NCBI RefSeq assembly: GCF_041261205.1 | Contig: NZ_JBGCCH010000003.1 | Coordinates: 608,264 to 672,263, forward strand | From: Catenulispora sp. MAP5-51 | GTDB lineage: Bacteria > Actinomycetota > Actinomycetes > Streptomycetales > Catenulisporaceae | Length of the DNA stretch: 64,000 bases | Direction: 5' to 3' | Shown here: in pieces, positions 31,873-40,955 of the stretch | Numbering within the stretch: the stretch's first letter is position 1 | How the letters are laid out: every line of letters begins with the position of its first letter | Notes under the pieces: generated by a model | Told to the model about the DNA's origin: nothing | Seen by the model: only the letters and a program-made list of their open reading frames with translations | Database searches by the model: none | Translations under genes and position numbers: made by a program

Positions 31873-32768
31873 CCATCCTGCTTGGAGCCGGGATCGGCAC
31901 GGGGCTGTGGCTTCTCCTTGCAGGACTCCGCCCGCCCACCCCGTCAGCGGCCTCAGTGCTGGCGCGCCTATCCTCGCCGACGCCTATCGTCGAGCCCGTT
32001 GCTCCAACGCAGGAGTCTGCCGGCAGTTGGTCGGCGCGAGCCGGCCGCCGCTTCGTTCCGCTACTGGTCAGGCTGGGTCTTCCGAGGCCTAAGACCTGCC
32101 GTGATCTGGCGATCCTCGGCCGTGGTACGGAGGATCTGCTGGCGCAGCAGGCTGCGAGCGGCGCAGCCGGACTTATCCTCGCGCCGGTGTTGGATCTGTG
32201 GTTCAGCGTGCTCGGCCTGCGTATCCCCGGCGCCTTCCTGGTGCTGGGCACCGCAGCATCGGTAGCGCTGATGTTCTGGCTCCCGGTGATGAGCACTGCC
32301 GCTGCCACGAAGGTCGCGCGTGCCGAGACCCGGGCCGCGCTGGCGATGTTTCTGGAGCTGGCCAGCACTTCGTTCGCGGCCGGAGGCGGTATCGAGCAGT
32401 CGCTCCATGACGCTGCTGCCATCGGGGACGGGCGCACATTCTCGAAGCTGCGCGGTGCGCTGGCTGAAGCCCAACTCGCTCGTACCCCGATTCCCGCGGT
32501 GTTCGCGCGGCTCGCGGACGAGCTGGACTCCCCGGACTTGGCGCAGTTGGCCGCCTCGCTGGCGCTGACCAGCTCCGAAGGCGCCCGGATCAAGGACGCT
32601 CTGACGGCCAAGGCGCAGGTGCTGCGGACCAGTCAGCTCGCCGACGTCCAGGCCGCCGCAGAGGCTGCGACCGAACGCACCGGCGTGCCGATCGGGCTGA
32701 TGTTCTTCGCCTTCATGATCGCTATCGGTTTCCCCTCAGTGATGAAAGTGCTCGCCGGGCTCAACTGA
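31866..32768 (+). CDS. tadC: TadC-like inner-membrane platform protein
   Basis: A 300-residue membrane protein of the type II secretion F family. Helices are predicted at residues about 3-20, 105-140 and 275-298. The F-type cytosolic part is LAMFLELASTSFAAGGGIEQSLHDAA and LRGALAEAQLARTPIPAVFARLADELDSPDL. It is the partner of TadB in the pilus platform. It overlaps tadB and is followed 40 bases later by the pilin-like gene. Confidence 0.82.
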   Translation: MVAILLGAGIGTGLWLLLAGLRPPTPSAASVLARLSSPTPIVEPVAPTQESAGSWSARAGRRFVPLLVRLGLPRPKTCRDLAILGRGTEDLLAQQAASGAAGLILAPVLDLWFSVLGLRIPGAFLVLGTAASVALMFWLPVMSTAAATKVARAETRAALAMFLELASTSFAAGGGIEQSLHDAAAIGDGRTFSKLRGALAEAQLARTPIPAVFARLADELDSPDLAQLAASLALTSSEGARIKDALTAKAQVLRTSQLADVQAAAEAATERTGVPIGLMFFAFMIAIGFPSVMKVLAGLN

Positions 32769-32808
32769 CCCGGGCTATTTCCCCACCCAGCAAAGGAAGC
32801 ACACCGTG

Positions 32809-33033
32809 ATGTCGAAGATGACCGATCTGAGCATCCGCGCCTGGAGCCTGTTGACGTCCGGTCAGTGTCCGCGAAGCCTGCGACAGCTTGCCCGCGATTT
32901 GCGGACGGATGACCGCGGCAGCGTGTCCACGGATACCGTCATCGTCATCGCGATCGTCGTGGTGATCGCGGTCGGTGTCGGTGCCTTGCTCACCTCGAAG
33001 ATCATGGGCAAGGCCGCAAGCATCCAATTCTGA
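32809..33033 (+). CDS. Flp-type pilin-like small membrane protein
   Basis: A 74-residue protein with a charged N-terminus, the acidic turn RTDDRGSVSTDT, then one long hydrophobic helix (VIVIAIVVVIAVGVGALLTS) and a short tail. Gene order after TadC and size match an Flp/TadE-type pilin. GTG 32806 or ATG 32809 can start it; AAAGGAAG precedes both. Its stop overlaps the next ATG by one base. A prepilin peptidase gene was not found nearby. Confidence 0.72.
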   Translation: MSKMTDLSIRAWSLLTSGQCPRSLRQLARDLRTDDRGSVSTDTVIVIAIVVVIAVGVGALLTSKIMGKAASIQF

Positions 33034-33428
33034 TGCGTCCAGCGCTACACCCCCCACGTGGAGATGCCGGTTCGGCCACCGTCCAGATGGTGCTCGCCGC
33101 CCCGGTAGTCGGCCTGATCATCTTCAGCACGTTCGCGTTCGTCCTCTACTTCCATGCTGAGCAGATCGCGCACTTGGCCGCGTCTCAAGGTCTGGAGGCA
33201 GCTCGAGTCCAAGGCGGCACCGAGGTGGCGGGCCAGAACGCAGCCGCTCACTACCTGGCCGAGTTCGACAAGAGCACGCTGCATGGCGGGCGAGTAACGG
33301 TGCTGCGTGGCGTACGTGTGGTCCACGTCGAGGTGAGCGGATACGCCGAGCAGATCGTGCCGTTCTTGAATCTCCCGGTTCACGTCTCGGTCACCGCGCC
33401 GACCGAAGCGATCGGGGACCGTACGTGA
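33033..33428 (+). CDS. TadE-like pseudopilin
   Basis: A 131-residue protein with the TadE N-terminal pattern: GDAGSATVQMVLAAPVVGLIIFSTFAF, a Gly-x-x-x-V-Q/E start followed by a long hydrophobic helix. The C-terminal part is a soluble beta-rich domain. The usual Glu of TadE at the +5 position is Gln here (ATVQM). It overlaps the next gene by 4 bases (GTGA). Confidence 0.78.
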   Translation: MRPALHPPRGDAGSATVQMVLAAPVVGLIIFSTFAFVLYFHAEQIAHLAASQGLEAARVQGGTEVAGQNAAAHYLAEFDKSTLHGGRVTVLRGVRVVHVEVSGYAEQIVPFLNLPVHVSVTAPTEAIGDRT

Positions 33429-33844
33429 GCGCGAGGCGAAGAAGCCTGCGAAAGGACACCGGATCCAGCATCGTCGAAATGGTGCTCATCGCGCCGTTCC
33501 TGGTGCTGGTGATGGTGTTCGTCGTGCTCGTCGGAAGGTTGGCCATGGCCGATATCGACGTCAGCGCCGCCGCGCACGCCGCCTCCCGGGCAGCCTCTCT
33601 TGCTCCGGATCCTGCGCGGGCGCGAGCTGCCAGCCAGCAGACGGCCGCGACCATCCCGAGTGGTGCTGCCTGCAATAGGAGAGATGTGAAGGTCGACACC
33701 GCCTCGTTCAACCCTGGTGGGGTGGTACGGGTCACGATCTCCTGCCACATCTCGCTGCAGGACATCACCGGGCTGCTGCCGGGCACCCAGACCCTGACCG
33801 CCTCGTCGGTCAGCCCGGTGGACCCGTTCCGGAGCACACCGTGA
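33425..33844 (+). CDS. TadE-family pseudopilin
   Basis: A 139-residue protein with the canonical TadE start DTGSSIVEMVLIAPFLVLVMVFVV (Glu at the typical position), then RLAMADIDVSAAAHAASRAASL and a beta-rich C-terminus with two Cys (AACNRRDV, ISCHIS). It overlaps both neighbours by 4 bases. It would be a minor subunit of the pilus. Confidence 0.82.
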   Translation: MSARRRSLRKDTGSSIVEMVLIAPFLVLVMVFVVLVGRLAMADIDVSAAAHAASRAASLAPDPARARAASQQTAATIPSGAACNRRDVKVDTASFNPGGVVRVTISCHISLQDITGLLPGTQTLTASSVSPVDPFRSTP

Positions 33845-34227
33845 TCGTTCTGACGGTTCTCCTGGTTCCAGTCCTACTTCTCGCTTCCGGTCTGGTGTTG
33901 GACGGCGGCGCGGCGCTTTCGACCAAAGACCGGGCTCTCGGTGAGGCGGCCGAAGCTGCCCGAGCGGGAGCGGATGCCCTGGACGTAATCGCCTACCGCC
34001 AGACCGGACGGGCAGCCGTGGACCCAGTACGTGCCCGGGCCGCCGCCGAGAAGTATCTCGCGGCGACGGGCGACCGCTACGCCGTGATGGCTTCCGCTGA
34101 TGCGGTGACCGTTACCGTGCGGGCCGACTACCGAACCCAGTTGCTGAATGTCGGCGGCCTGGACGTGATTCACGTCGCCGGCCAGGCGACTGCACACCCT
34201 GTCACCTCAGATGCGAGCGCACCATGA
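33841..34227 (+). CDS. TadG/pilus-associated membrane protein
   Basis: A 128-residue protein with an N-terminal hydrophobic helix (IVLTVLLVPVLLLASGLVLDGGAAL) in the TadG-like style, then LGEAAEAARAGADALDV and a beta-rich soluble part. It is shorter than full TadG proteins, which carry a von Willebrand domain, so only the N-terminal TadG-like part is present. It overlaps both neighbours by 4 bases. Confidence 0.72.
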   Translation: MIVLTVLLVPVLLLASGLVLDGGAALSTKDRALGEAAEAARAGADALDVIAYRQTGRAAVDPVRARAAAEKYLAATGDRYAVMASADAVTVTVRADYRTQLLNVGGLDVIHVAGQATAHPVTSDASAP

Positions 34228-36971
34228 GAACCCTGACCCGTGTCGTTCGCGGACTTCTCGCGCTGGCGCTCCTGGTCGCAGTCGTCGTCGGGATCCCGTG
34301 GTTTCTCGCCGAATCGCTCGGCATTCCCTTCCCTCGGCCGCTGCCGACGTCCCTGAGTCAGGTGGGGCCATGGCTGGACGTATGGCGGATCGACCGGGCA
34401 CGTTTCGTCCTGGATCTCCTCGGAATCATCGGATGGAGCTACTGGGCAGCGTTCATCCGGCAACTTGTGGTCCAGGTACCGGGCGCGCTGGCCGACGCCG
34501 TCGCAGTCGCACGCCAGACGGCGCCCGCAATTCGTGACCGACAAGCAGGGCCGGCTGCTTCACTGGTGGCAGTGCTGTTGGCCACCCTGGCCGTATCCGT
34601 CCTTACAACCCGAACCCCGGCAGCGGCCAAGACCGGCTACGCCACCCCGGCCAGACCTGCCGCCAGCTCCACCGCGCCAGCCGTCCCCGCCGAACCGATG
34701 GCGACGACCCTGTCATCGCCCTACACAGTGGTCGAAGGCGACACCCTGTGGAGCGTCGCCGCGCACCACCTTGGCAACGCCGAGCGCTGGCGCGACATCT
34801 TTGACGCGAACGATTCCCGTGTCCAGGCGGACGGCCAGCGTTTATCAGATCCCGACCTGATTCTGCCTGGCTGGACTCTGGAACTGCCCGGGTCGAGCGC
34901 TACCTCCGAGGCGCGGGCCCTGCCTCCCATGTCCAAAGACTCTCGGCCTACAGGCACGGCTCCGTCGTCCGCCGCGGTTCCGCAGCCCATCGGCACCGCT
35001 GACAGTTCCTCTGCACAGTCCTCGCCGACTTCTTATGCACCCGCAGCTCCGAGCAACAGCGCAGCATCTGGGAGTGCTTACACGCACGAAGTCGTCGTAC
35101 GATCGAAAGCGCACCGCGATCGCTCATCCGTGAGTCTTCCCGGCGGTGGAGTCGTCGGCATCGGGCTCGCGGCTGCTCTTGCCGCTGCTATCGCTCTGGC
35201 CCGCAAGCGTCGCCGGATCCGCACCACCGCACGCTGGCCGATCCCACTCGACACACCCCAACCAGCTGTTCCGGAGTCGGCCGCCGAGATCGAGCGAGCC
35301 CACCTGGCGACGCTGGCTCCGCCCGCCCTCGGCTACTTCCAGGACGGCGACCTCGATCCGGAGGACGACCCCTACTTGTCCGGGCTTGACGGCCTCGAAC
35401 CTGAGCGTGTTGACGTCCAGCTGCCGGAGCAGAACGTCACCGCACCGGAGGCTCGGTCCCGGACGGGCCTGACCGGGCCGAGCATCCCTGCGTCGTACGC
35501 CGAGTTCACCGCGCCGGGTTCGCTGTCCTTCGGTACCGATGGCGATCACGAGATCGGATTAGCTCTGCGAGATCATGCCGGCATCGGCCTGAGCGGCCCG
35601 GGCGCCCAGAGCACGGTCCGAGCGCTGCTCGTCGGAGTCCTCGCGAACGGCGGGCCGTTGGCAAGCCTCGATCACATGCGGGTCCTCATCCCCTCGGCCG
35701 ACTTCGCCGCCCTGCTCGGCGACGAACATCCACACGTCCCGCGCTTGGAGATCGCAACCGACTTGGACGACGTCGTCGACATGCTTGAGGCCGAGTACCA
35801 GGATCGGCGCCGCACGCTGGCGGATCTCGGCGTTCGCAGTGCAGCGGACGTACGCCGCTTCTATCCGGAGCAGACGCTGGAACCGCTCGTCCTGATCGCA
35901 ACACCCGAGCCAGCTATCACCCCACAGTTGGCCGCAGTCCTCGACGTCGGCCGGACCGTGGATCTGCACGCGATCCTCCTGGGCCCCTGGGAATCCGGGA
36001 CGACAGTGGAGATCGACCACGATCGCTGCTCCCGCAGCGCGGACGAAGGCCTCGACGGTCTGCAAGCCTTCTCTTTGTCCGTTTCAGAAGCGCAGGCGCT
36101 GCTGGCACAGCTGGACTCGGCTTTGGCCACCAGTCAGGACGAGGCCACTGACCAGCCTTCCGCCCTACAACAAGTCGTCATCCCCGAGCAGACCACGGCG
36201 GCGACTACCCCTGCGCCGAACCCGCGAGTCCACGTCAATGTCTTGGGTCCAGTCACCGTCACCGTAGATGGCCACGAAGTCGTGCTGAACAACAAGGAGA
36301 CGTCAATCCTGACGTTCCTTGCTCTGCACCCCTCGGGCCTCGCTCGCGACGAGATCATCGCCGCCCTATGGACCAACCCCGACGGCACCAACAACGGCAG
36401 CGCCGAAACCTTCCGCTCCACCGTCTACAACGCCAGGACCCGCATCCGCACCGCCACTGGCGAGCCGAAGACGATGTACATCACCAACCGAGGTACCCGC
36501 TATCTGCTCGACCCCGCCGAAATCACCACCGACCTCGCCCGCTTCACCAAGCACCTCGACACGGCGAACCGCACCCGCGACGAAGCTGAGCGCATCACAG
36601 CACTCGAAGCCGCCGTCAACACCTACCGTGGCCACCTCGCCAGCGGCATCCACGCCGACTGGCTGATCGTCGACCGCGAAGCCGAATCCCGCCGCTTCGG
36701 TGACGCCTGCGCCCGCCTGGCCGACCTCACCATCGACACCAGACCCGAACTCGCCCTGCATGTGCTGGAACTCGCGGTCGCCGACGCAGACTGCAACCAG
36801 GAGCTCTACGCCAAGATCATGAAGGTTCAGGCACGCCTCGGCCGGCACGCCGAGATGTGGAAGACACTTCGGCTCCTGGAGGTGCGACTCGCCGTGCTCG
36901 ACGACGAACCCGACCGCGATCTATACGAACTCGCAAGCCGTCTAACGAGCCAGCCGACCGAGCACTACTGA
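34224..36971 (+). CDS. Membrane LysM protein with C-terminal BTAD regulatory domain
   Basis: A 915-residue multidomain protein. It has two membrane helices (residues about 5-30 and 105-130) and a LysM domain (about 165-220; YTVVEGDTLWSVAAHHLGN). A Ser/Pro-rich linker is followed by a third helix near 310, then a long middle region with AGIGLSGPGAQSTVRALLVG. The C-terminal part (about 668-915) has an OmpR-like winged helix (VHVNVLGPVTVTVDGHEVVLNNKETSILTF) and a BTAD helical domain (LARFTKHLDTANRTRDEAERITALE). It is the last gene of the Tad operon. Joining a wall-binding LysM module to a SARP/BTAD-like module suggests a membrane-bound regulator or assembly scaffold. Confidence 0.82.
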   Translation: MRTLTRVVRGLLALALLVAVVVGIPWFLAESLGIPFPRPLPTSLSQVGPWLDVWRIDRARFVLDLLGIIGWSYWAAFIRQLVVQVPGALADAVAVARQTAPAIRDRQAGPAASLVAVLLATLAVSVLTTRTPAAAKTGYATPARPAASSTAPAVPAEPMATTLSSPYTVVEGDTLWSVAAHHLGNAERWRDIFDANDSRVQADGQRLSDPDLILPGWTLELPGSSATSEARALPPMSKDSRPTGTAPSSAAVPQPIGTADSSSAQSSPTSYAPAAPSNSAASGSAYTHEVVVRSKAHRDRSSVSLPGGGVVGIGLAAALAAAIALARKRRRIRTTARWPIPLDTPQPAVPESAAEIERAHLATLAPPALGYFQDGDLDPEDDPYLSGLDGLEPERVDVQLPEQNVTAPEARSRTGLTGPSIPASYAEFTAPGSLSFGTDGDHEIGLALRDHAGIGLSGPGAQSTVRALLVGVLANGGPLASLDHMRVLIPSADFAALLGDEHPHVPRLEIATDLDDVVDMLEAEYQDRRRTLADLGVRSAADVRRFYPEQTLEPLVLIATPEPAITPQLAAVLDVGRTVDLHAILLGPWESGTTVEIDHDRCSRSADEGLDGLQAFSLSVSEAQALLAQLDSALATSQDEATDQPSALQQVVIPEQTTAATTPAPNPRVHVNVLGPVTVTVDGHEVVLNNKETSILTFLALHPSGLARDEIIAALWTNPDGTNNGSAETFRSTVYNARTRIRTATGEPKTMYITNRGTRYLLDPAEITTDLARFTKHLDTANRTRDEAERITALEAAVNTYRGHLASGIHADWLIVDREAESRRFGDACARLADLTIDTRPELALHVLELAVADADCNQELYAKIMKVQARLGRHAEMWKTLRLLEVRLAVLDDEPDRDLYELASRLTSQPTEHY

Positions 36972-36987
36972 TGGCCAACCCCTGGCC

Positions 36988-37377
36988 TCACTCCGACCAC
37001 AACTCGAACTCCTCGTTGAGGTAATCAAGGTGTTCGCGTCCGGTGACACCAGGCGTGGGCCGGCCAAGCGTGGCAAGTGGAAGGACATCGTCACGGGTGA
37101 GCAGCCCATGTCCGGCCAGCTCGCCAAGGGCGTTGAGCTCGGCTTCCTTCGCAGTCGAATCCGTCTCGGCGAGGACGACCGTGACTAGCGCAGCGCCGAC
37201 CTGGGACGCCTCGCTTGAGGTGAGCGTCGACAGCCAGTCGACGATCGTTTCGCTGGCTTCCTCGCGTTCTTCCGGGCCGCTCGCTGCGAGGCCAGTGAGG
37301 ATCGGTTCAATGCGGCTTACGGGGTTGGACACGTTCTCGATTACCTCTTCCAGGGGAGCGGATAGTCGTTTGGCCAT
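36988..37377 (-). CDS. Probable immunity protein for the adjacent toxin
   Basis: A 129-residue acidic, mainly helical protein (EEVIENVSNPVSRIEPILTGLA, EREEASETIVDWLSTLTSSEA). It overlaps the toxin gene's 3' end by 36 bases on the same strand, the standard place for a polymorphic-toxin immunity gene. No family name was recognised; the role is inferred from position and acidic composition. Confidence 0.6.
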   Translation of the reverse strand: MAKRLSAPLEEVIENVSNPVSRIEPILTGLAASGPEEREEASETIVDWLSTLTSSEASQVGAALVTVVLAETDSTAKEAELNALGELAGHGLLTRDDVLPLATLGRPTPGVTGREHLDYLNEEFELWSE

Positions 37378-38795
37378 GGGATATGAGTGTTATTTGCGGC
37401 TTCTTCGTCAAAGAAGGGACTATTCTTGTTGTGGACCTGCTTGTGATAGAAGTTGCCGCTTTGGTCCTGGTAGCGTGCCCCTCGCTGGATTCGATATGTA
37501 GGGCCTTGATAAGCATTTGAATCCGTGGGAACGTTGGGACCTCTATCTTCGGAGTGCGCACGTAGGCGCCATGTAATGCTCGCTGGATCGCCGTTCTCGT
37601 CGAGCACGGGATTTCCGTCGGCGTCCAACTCTCCGGTCGGTTCGGTCCACTTCCATTCCAGGCCCTCTTGAGCGCCTCCATGGGGGTCGGGTTTGAGGAC
37701 GCGCACGCTGGCCCCTGGTGGCACTACATCTGTGGGATTCTGACCTCCAGTGAGATCGTAACCGCCCTCAGCAGTGCGTGGTATCGGAGGATTAGCGGCA
37801 GCCTCTGCGGCGCTGCTCTCGTCTTGCGCCGCCATCGCGCCTGGCGGGAGCCCTTCTTCATCGCTGCCGCCCTTGCCGCCCATTCGGGACGCGCCCAGGT
37901 ATACCGCGTCATGGGCGAGGTCGTCCCAGTGCCCTTGGAGCCCGTCCCCGGCGCCCTTGATCGCGAGCCCGGCTGCGGTGACTTCGGGGGCTGTCTCTGC
38001 GATGAGGTCATCGGTACCGGCAAGGCCGGCGGTGACTACGTCCAGCCCCGGTACCTCGACGGTGAGAATGGCGATGCCGTTGAGGACGGGGGCGAGCACC
38101 GCGGCGATCTGGCCGATCTCGCCGGACCACTCGGCGATCTGGCCGCCGATGTGGGACAGGGCCTCGCCGACGTGCTGCCACCAGTGCTTGTTGTGGATGC
38201 CGTCGGATTGTGCATGGTGCAGGGCTTTGGCGCAGTCCTTGGCGGCGGCCTGGAGGTCGTCGTGAGCCTGCCGGGCCTGGGCGGCCAAGGCTGCTAGGCG
38301 ACCTTTGGCGTCGGACAGTGCCTTCTGGGCGCTGTCGTGGGCGGTTTGGGCGTCGGCGGTGGCTTTCGGATCAGTGCCAGCTTGGGCGGTCTTCAGGTCG
38401 GCGGCCGCGTTGTTGGCGCTGCCGGTCGCACGGCTGAGGTCGGCTTCGGCGTCCTTGCCTTGGCGCAGTGCGGTGTCGGCCTTGTTCTGCGCGGCTTGCA
38501 GCTTGGGCCAGTATGCAGACAGCGCGTCGGAGGCCTCGCCATAGGAGACGTACAACTTCTGTAACCGGCCTGGCAGTGGGCCGAAGCTGGCTTTGAAAGC
38601 ATCGGCGGTCTGCCCCACCCACGACAGTGCTGTGGCGTCGCCGCCGAATGAGTTCAGCGAGGACCATGCGTCCTGGACGTCGTGGGAGAAGTCCCCGAAC
38701 TGCTTCGCCAGTGACTGGACTGACTCCACCACGCCCGGCGTCGGATCCCCGTCCAGGCCCAGCGCGTCCCACCCGCTTGGGCGTACCACCGTCAA
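37341..38795 (-). CDS. WXG/LXG-like polymorphic toxin
   Basis: A 484-residue protein with an N-terminal helical export region (residues about 1-200; WSSLNSFGGDATALSWVGQTADAF-type sequence) rich in coiled coil (KADTALRQGKDAEADLSRA, KALSDAKGRLAALAAQARQAHDDL). A hydrophobic segment (about 225-270; IAAVLAPVLNGIAILTVEVPGL) and a Gly/Asp-rich C-terminal region follow. The last about 130 residues vary in composition and end in SGNFYHKQVHNKNSPFFDEE, which looks like a toxin tip rich in His and Asn. This fits LXG/ESX-type polymorphic toxins. The enzymatic class of the tip is not evident. Confidence 0.65.
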   Translation of the reverse strand: MTVVRPSGWDALGLDGDPTPGVVESVQSLAKQFGDFSHDVQDAWSSLNSFGGDATALSWVGQTADAFKASFGPLPGRLQKLYVSYGEASDALSAYWPKLQAAQNKADTALRQGKDAEADLSRATGSANNAAADLKTAQAGTDPKATADAQTAHDSAQKALSDAKGRLAALAAQARQAHDDLQAAAKDCAKALHHAQSDGIHNKHWWQHVGEALSHIGGQIAEWSGEIGQIAAVLAPVLNGIAILTVEVPGLDVVTAGLAGTDDLIAETAPEVTAAGLAIKGAGDGLQGHWDDLAHDAVYLGASRMGGKGGSDEEGLPPGAMAAQDESSAAEAAANPPIPRTAEGGYDLTGGQNPTDVVPPGASVRVLKPDPHGGAQEGLEWKWTEPTGELDADGNPVLDENGDPASITWRLRAHSEDRGPNVPTDSNAYQGPTYRIQRGARYQDQSGNFYHKQVHNKNSPFFDEEAANNTHIPWPNDYPLPWKR

Positions 38796-39063
38796 ATCCT
38801 CCCCGAGTTGCGTGCTATGCCTTGCTGTGTTGACGTGCTGTAGTCACGTCTACCTGGTGGTGTCGGCCAGTCGCTTATCGACGCCCCGGAACTCGAGGCG
38901 GAACTGGTCAGAACGTCCGACGGACCCTCAGCGAGCCAGCGGCCTAGTTGCAGTCGTCTCGCTGGCTTAGATGGTCGCGGCATCGACGGCCACGGAAAGA
39001 TCGGTCACGGCAGTCCCCCCTCGATCTCGACTCGCGACGGTGCACGAGTGTACAAAGGCGTCC

Positions 39064-39690
39064 ATGAGTTCCGTAACCCCTGAGCGCGCTCCGATTACTT
39101 ACCGTCTCGCCTTGGGGGAGGACTGGTACCAGATCAGGCTGAACGAGCAGGCCGAAGCAGACGTCAATGCCTTCCTGGACGTCATGTTCGACGGCGTCCC
39201 CGCCGACGCCGCAGAGCAAACCAGAACACTGATCGGTGGGCGGTTCGCGACACAGATCGCCACAGCACGTGCCAAGCGTGGCATCGAGCTGCTGGTTCCT
39301 TCTCCTCAGCCCCAGGGAGTAGCACTGCCGGCCGCCGCTGTTCTGGTCGCCGAAGTGGTTATCCCTACTCCAGCGGTGCCCGATCCGACAGAGGTAGTCG
39401 CCCGCGTTGCGCGGGACAATATCGGGGCTCGTACCGGCGTCATCGCCGGGACGGCGGCGGTCCGTATCGACCACAGCATTACGGTTCCTGAATCTGAGCT
39501 CGACGCTGACGGCGCACCGCCAACCGGCAAACGAATCGAGTACGTGATCGCAGTGCCGGACGATCCCCGCTGGCTCTCGATCGACCTGAGCGTCCAAACC
39601 GTGGACGCCTTCGACATGGAAAAGGTCATCGCCAACTTTGATCAAGCCGCGGCAGCGCTTAGCTGGTCTGCAGGGGAGCAAGCCAAGTAA
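39064..39690 (+). CDS. Protein of unknown function next to the toxin locus
   Basis: A 208-residue protein. The ATG at 39064 is preferred (MSSVTPERAPITYRL); the frame is open from 38971. It begins with a strand-rich region (YRLALGEDWYQIRLNEQAEADVNAFL), continues with a long hydrophobic-acidic middle (LPAAAVLVAEVVIPTPAVPDP) and ends with YVIAVPDDPRWLSIDLSVQTVDAFDMEKV. It resembles small actinobacterial proteins found next to WXG100-type genes, so a chaperone-like or secretion role is possible but unproven. Confidence 0.55.
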   Translation: MSSVTPERAPITYRLALGEDWYQIRLNEQAEADVNAFLDVMFDGVPADAAEQTRTLIGGRFATQIATARAKRGIELLVPSPQPQGVALPAAAVLVAEVVIPTPAVPDPTEVVARVARDNIGARTGVIAGTAAVRIDHSITVPESELDADGAPPTGKRIEYVIAVPDDPRWLSIDLSVQTVDAFDMEKVIANFDQAAAALSWSAGEQAK

Positions 39691-40285
39691 CAATGATCGC
39701 GGCGGTCTCGGGCCGCCCCGGAAGCAGTAAGGCCGACGCGTCGACAGAATCGACGGGCATGCGGCGGCGTACTTAGCCTCTCGCCTTGGCTATCTCAAGG
39801 AGGGCGCGGCCGGCTACAGCGTGCACAGGCTGTTAAGCACCTACGCGAAGTGCATCGACGGCCAACATGACCGGGAACGCCGCCGCATCGAAGAGGCACT
39901 CCTCTCGGAGTCATCGAAGCCGGAACAAATCGCAACATCTTGCTCGGCTCGTGGGCTGGGTAGATCTCGACTCTCTGGCCATCGAAGAGTCGGCGCTGCT
40001 TCCGGAAAAGGTCCGCTGACGATATAAATAATGATTTCTGGTAGAAATAAGAAAGGGTCCGGGTTGTTCGAGCCGGTCGCAGGGAAGAGCGTGAACCGTT
40101 CAGCTCCGCTGCGATGCCAACCGCCATGTGAGATCCCAGCCACAGCGGATGCTCGCGCCCTGGCCTTTTGGCGGAAACGATGGCGTCTGTCGCAGGGGCC
40201 ACTACACGGCTGCCGCTGGCCGGCCGCCTGGGCTGGCTCGGCCTGATCAGGCATATGGTGGCTGCGTGAGAACCGCGATGAGCTT
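39691..40285. other. 595-base scar region between toxin locus and defence island
   Basis: No intact gene. It holds a tyrosine-integrase fragment (39797-39916) and an AT-rich patch around 40018-40070 with an ATTTCT-ggt-AGAAAT dyad (40034-40048). The remainder is GC-rich and without coding signal. It may be a scar of an earlier integration event and could contain an attachment site, but no direct repeat pair was identified. Confidence 0.5.
39797..39916 (+). pseudogene. Remnant of a tyrosine integrase C-terminus
   Basis: An in-frame stretch reading GYSVHRLLSTYAKCIDGQ, then ERRRIEEALL, matches the end of actinobacterial tyrosine recombinases, where S-V-x-V-L-L-x-x-Y-A-K-C-I-D-G carries the catalytic Tyr (here Tyr in STYAKC). 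The rest of the integrase is absent and the upstream sequence does not fit the family. It is a decayed fragment. It marks a former integration point at the left border of the defence island. Confidence 0.6.
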
Positions 40286-40729
40286 TTGGCGATCCTCGAC
40301 GGCGTGTGCGCTGACGTCCTCGAAAACGCGATCGGCGCCGCCGAGGTTGCCGAACGGCTGGTAGTGGTCGTGTCAGGTGAAGGCGCTGTTGATCACGCGA
40401 CGGGTGGCTCCCTCTACCGTGAGGGTGAAGTAGTGGCCTTCGTGAATGATTCCGGTGTGCCGTTCGTTGAGCAGGCGGACGACCTCATCGAAAAGGTGTC
40501 CGGGCTGCGCCCCGATGCCGTGCTGCTCGGCGGGACCGCCCTGATCGGGCGGTCAGGCGCACCGTTTCAGAAGGTCTTGGCAGTGCAGCTGTTTGCTGCA
40601 ACCCCAGATCTTCGGGTCGCTAGGATCGCTCGGGTGGAAGAAGCCAATGGCGTGATCAGCGCGGTGGCTCCGTGGAGGGACGTCAAGCCCGGACCAGTCG
40701 TGTGGGCCGAGCGGCTCTTGAAACGGTGA
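40286..40729 (+). CDS. Protein of unknown function before the Vsr gene
   Basis: A 147-residue soluble protein starting at TTG 40286 (the frame is open a little upstream). It contains LVVVVSGEGAVDHATGGSLYREGEVVAFVNDSG and LRPDAVLLGGTALIGRSGAP. No family recognised. It is separated from the Vsr gene by 226 bases, so it may not belong to the defence operon. Confidence 0.5.
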   Translation: MAILDGVCADVLENAIGAAEVAERLVVVVSGEGAVDHATGGSLYREGEVVAFVNDSGVPFVEQADDLIEKVSGLRPDAVLLGGTALIGRSGAPFQKVLAVQLFAATPDLRVARIARVEEANGVISAVAPWRDVKPGPVVWAERLLKR

Positions 40730-40955
40730 CGGCGACAGAGCGGCCGCCTAGCGAGACGGGCCCTCGTGGCGGATTCAGACAACCTTCTGGGTGATTGATG
40801 CAGGTCATGCCCGGTGTCGGCAAAGCTTGCCAGCAGTTGAGGAGCTGATGGGCGGGCCAGCAGCATGTGCCGGCATCCGATAGCCGCACTTCTGAGTACC
40901 TTATGGCCGGGATCCGGTGTACGGCGGGTCTGGGCTGGAAGGTAAGTTCGGACAC

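Noticed and set aside
38944..39693. 249-residue minus-strand frame
   Set aside because: The plus-strand frame at 39064-39690 has more protein-like composition and a better start; the minus frame is Arg/Cys-rich shadow sequence.
39797..40070. A tRNA gene as attachment site
   Set aside because: No cloverleaf with T-loop GGTTCGANTCC and paired acceptor arms was found by eye here or elsewhere in the window.
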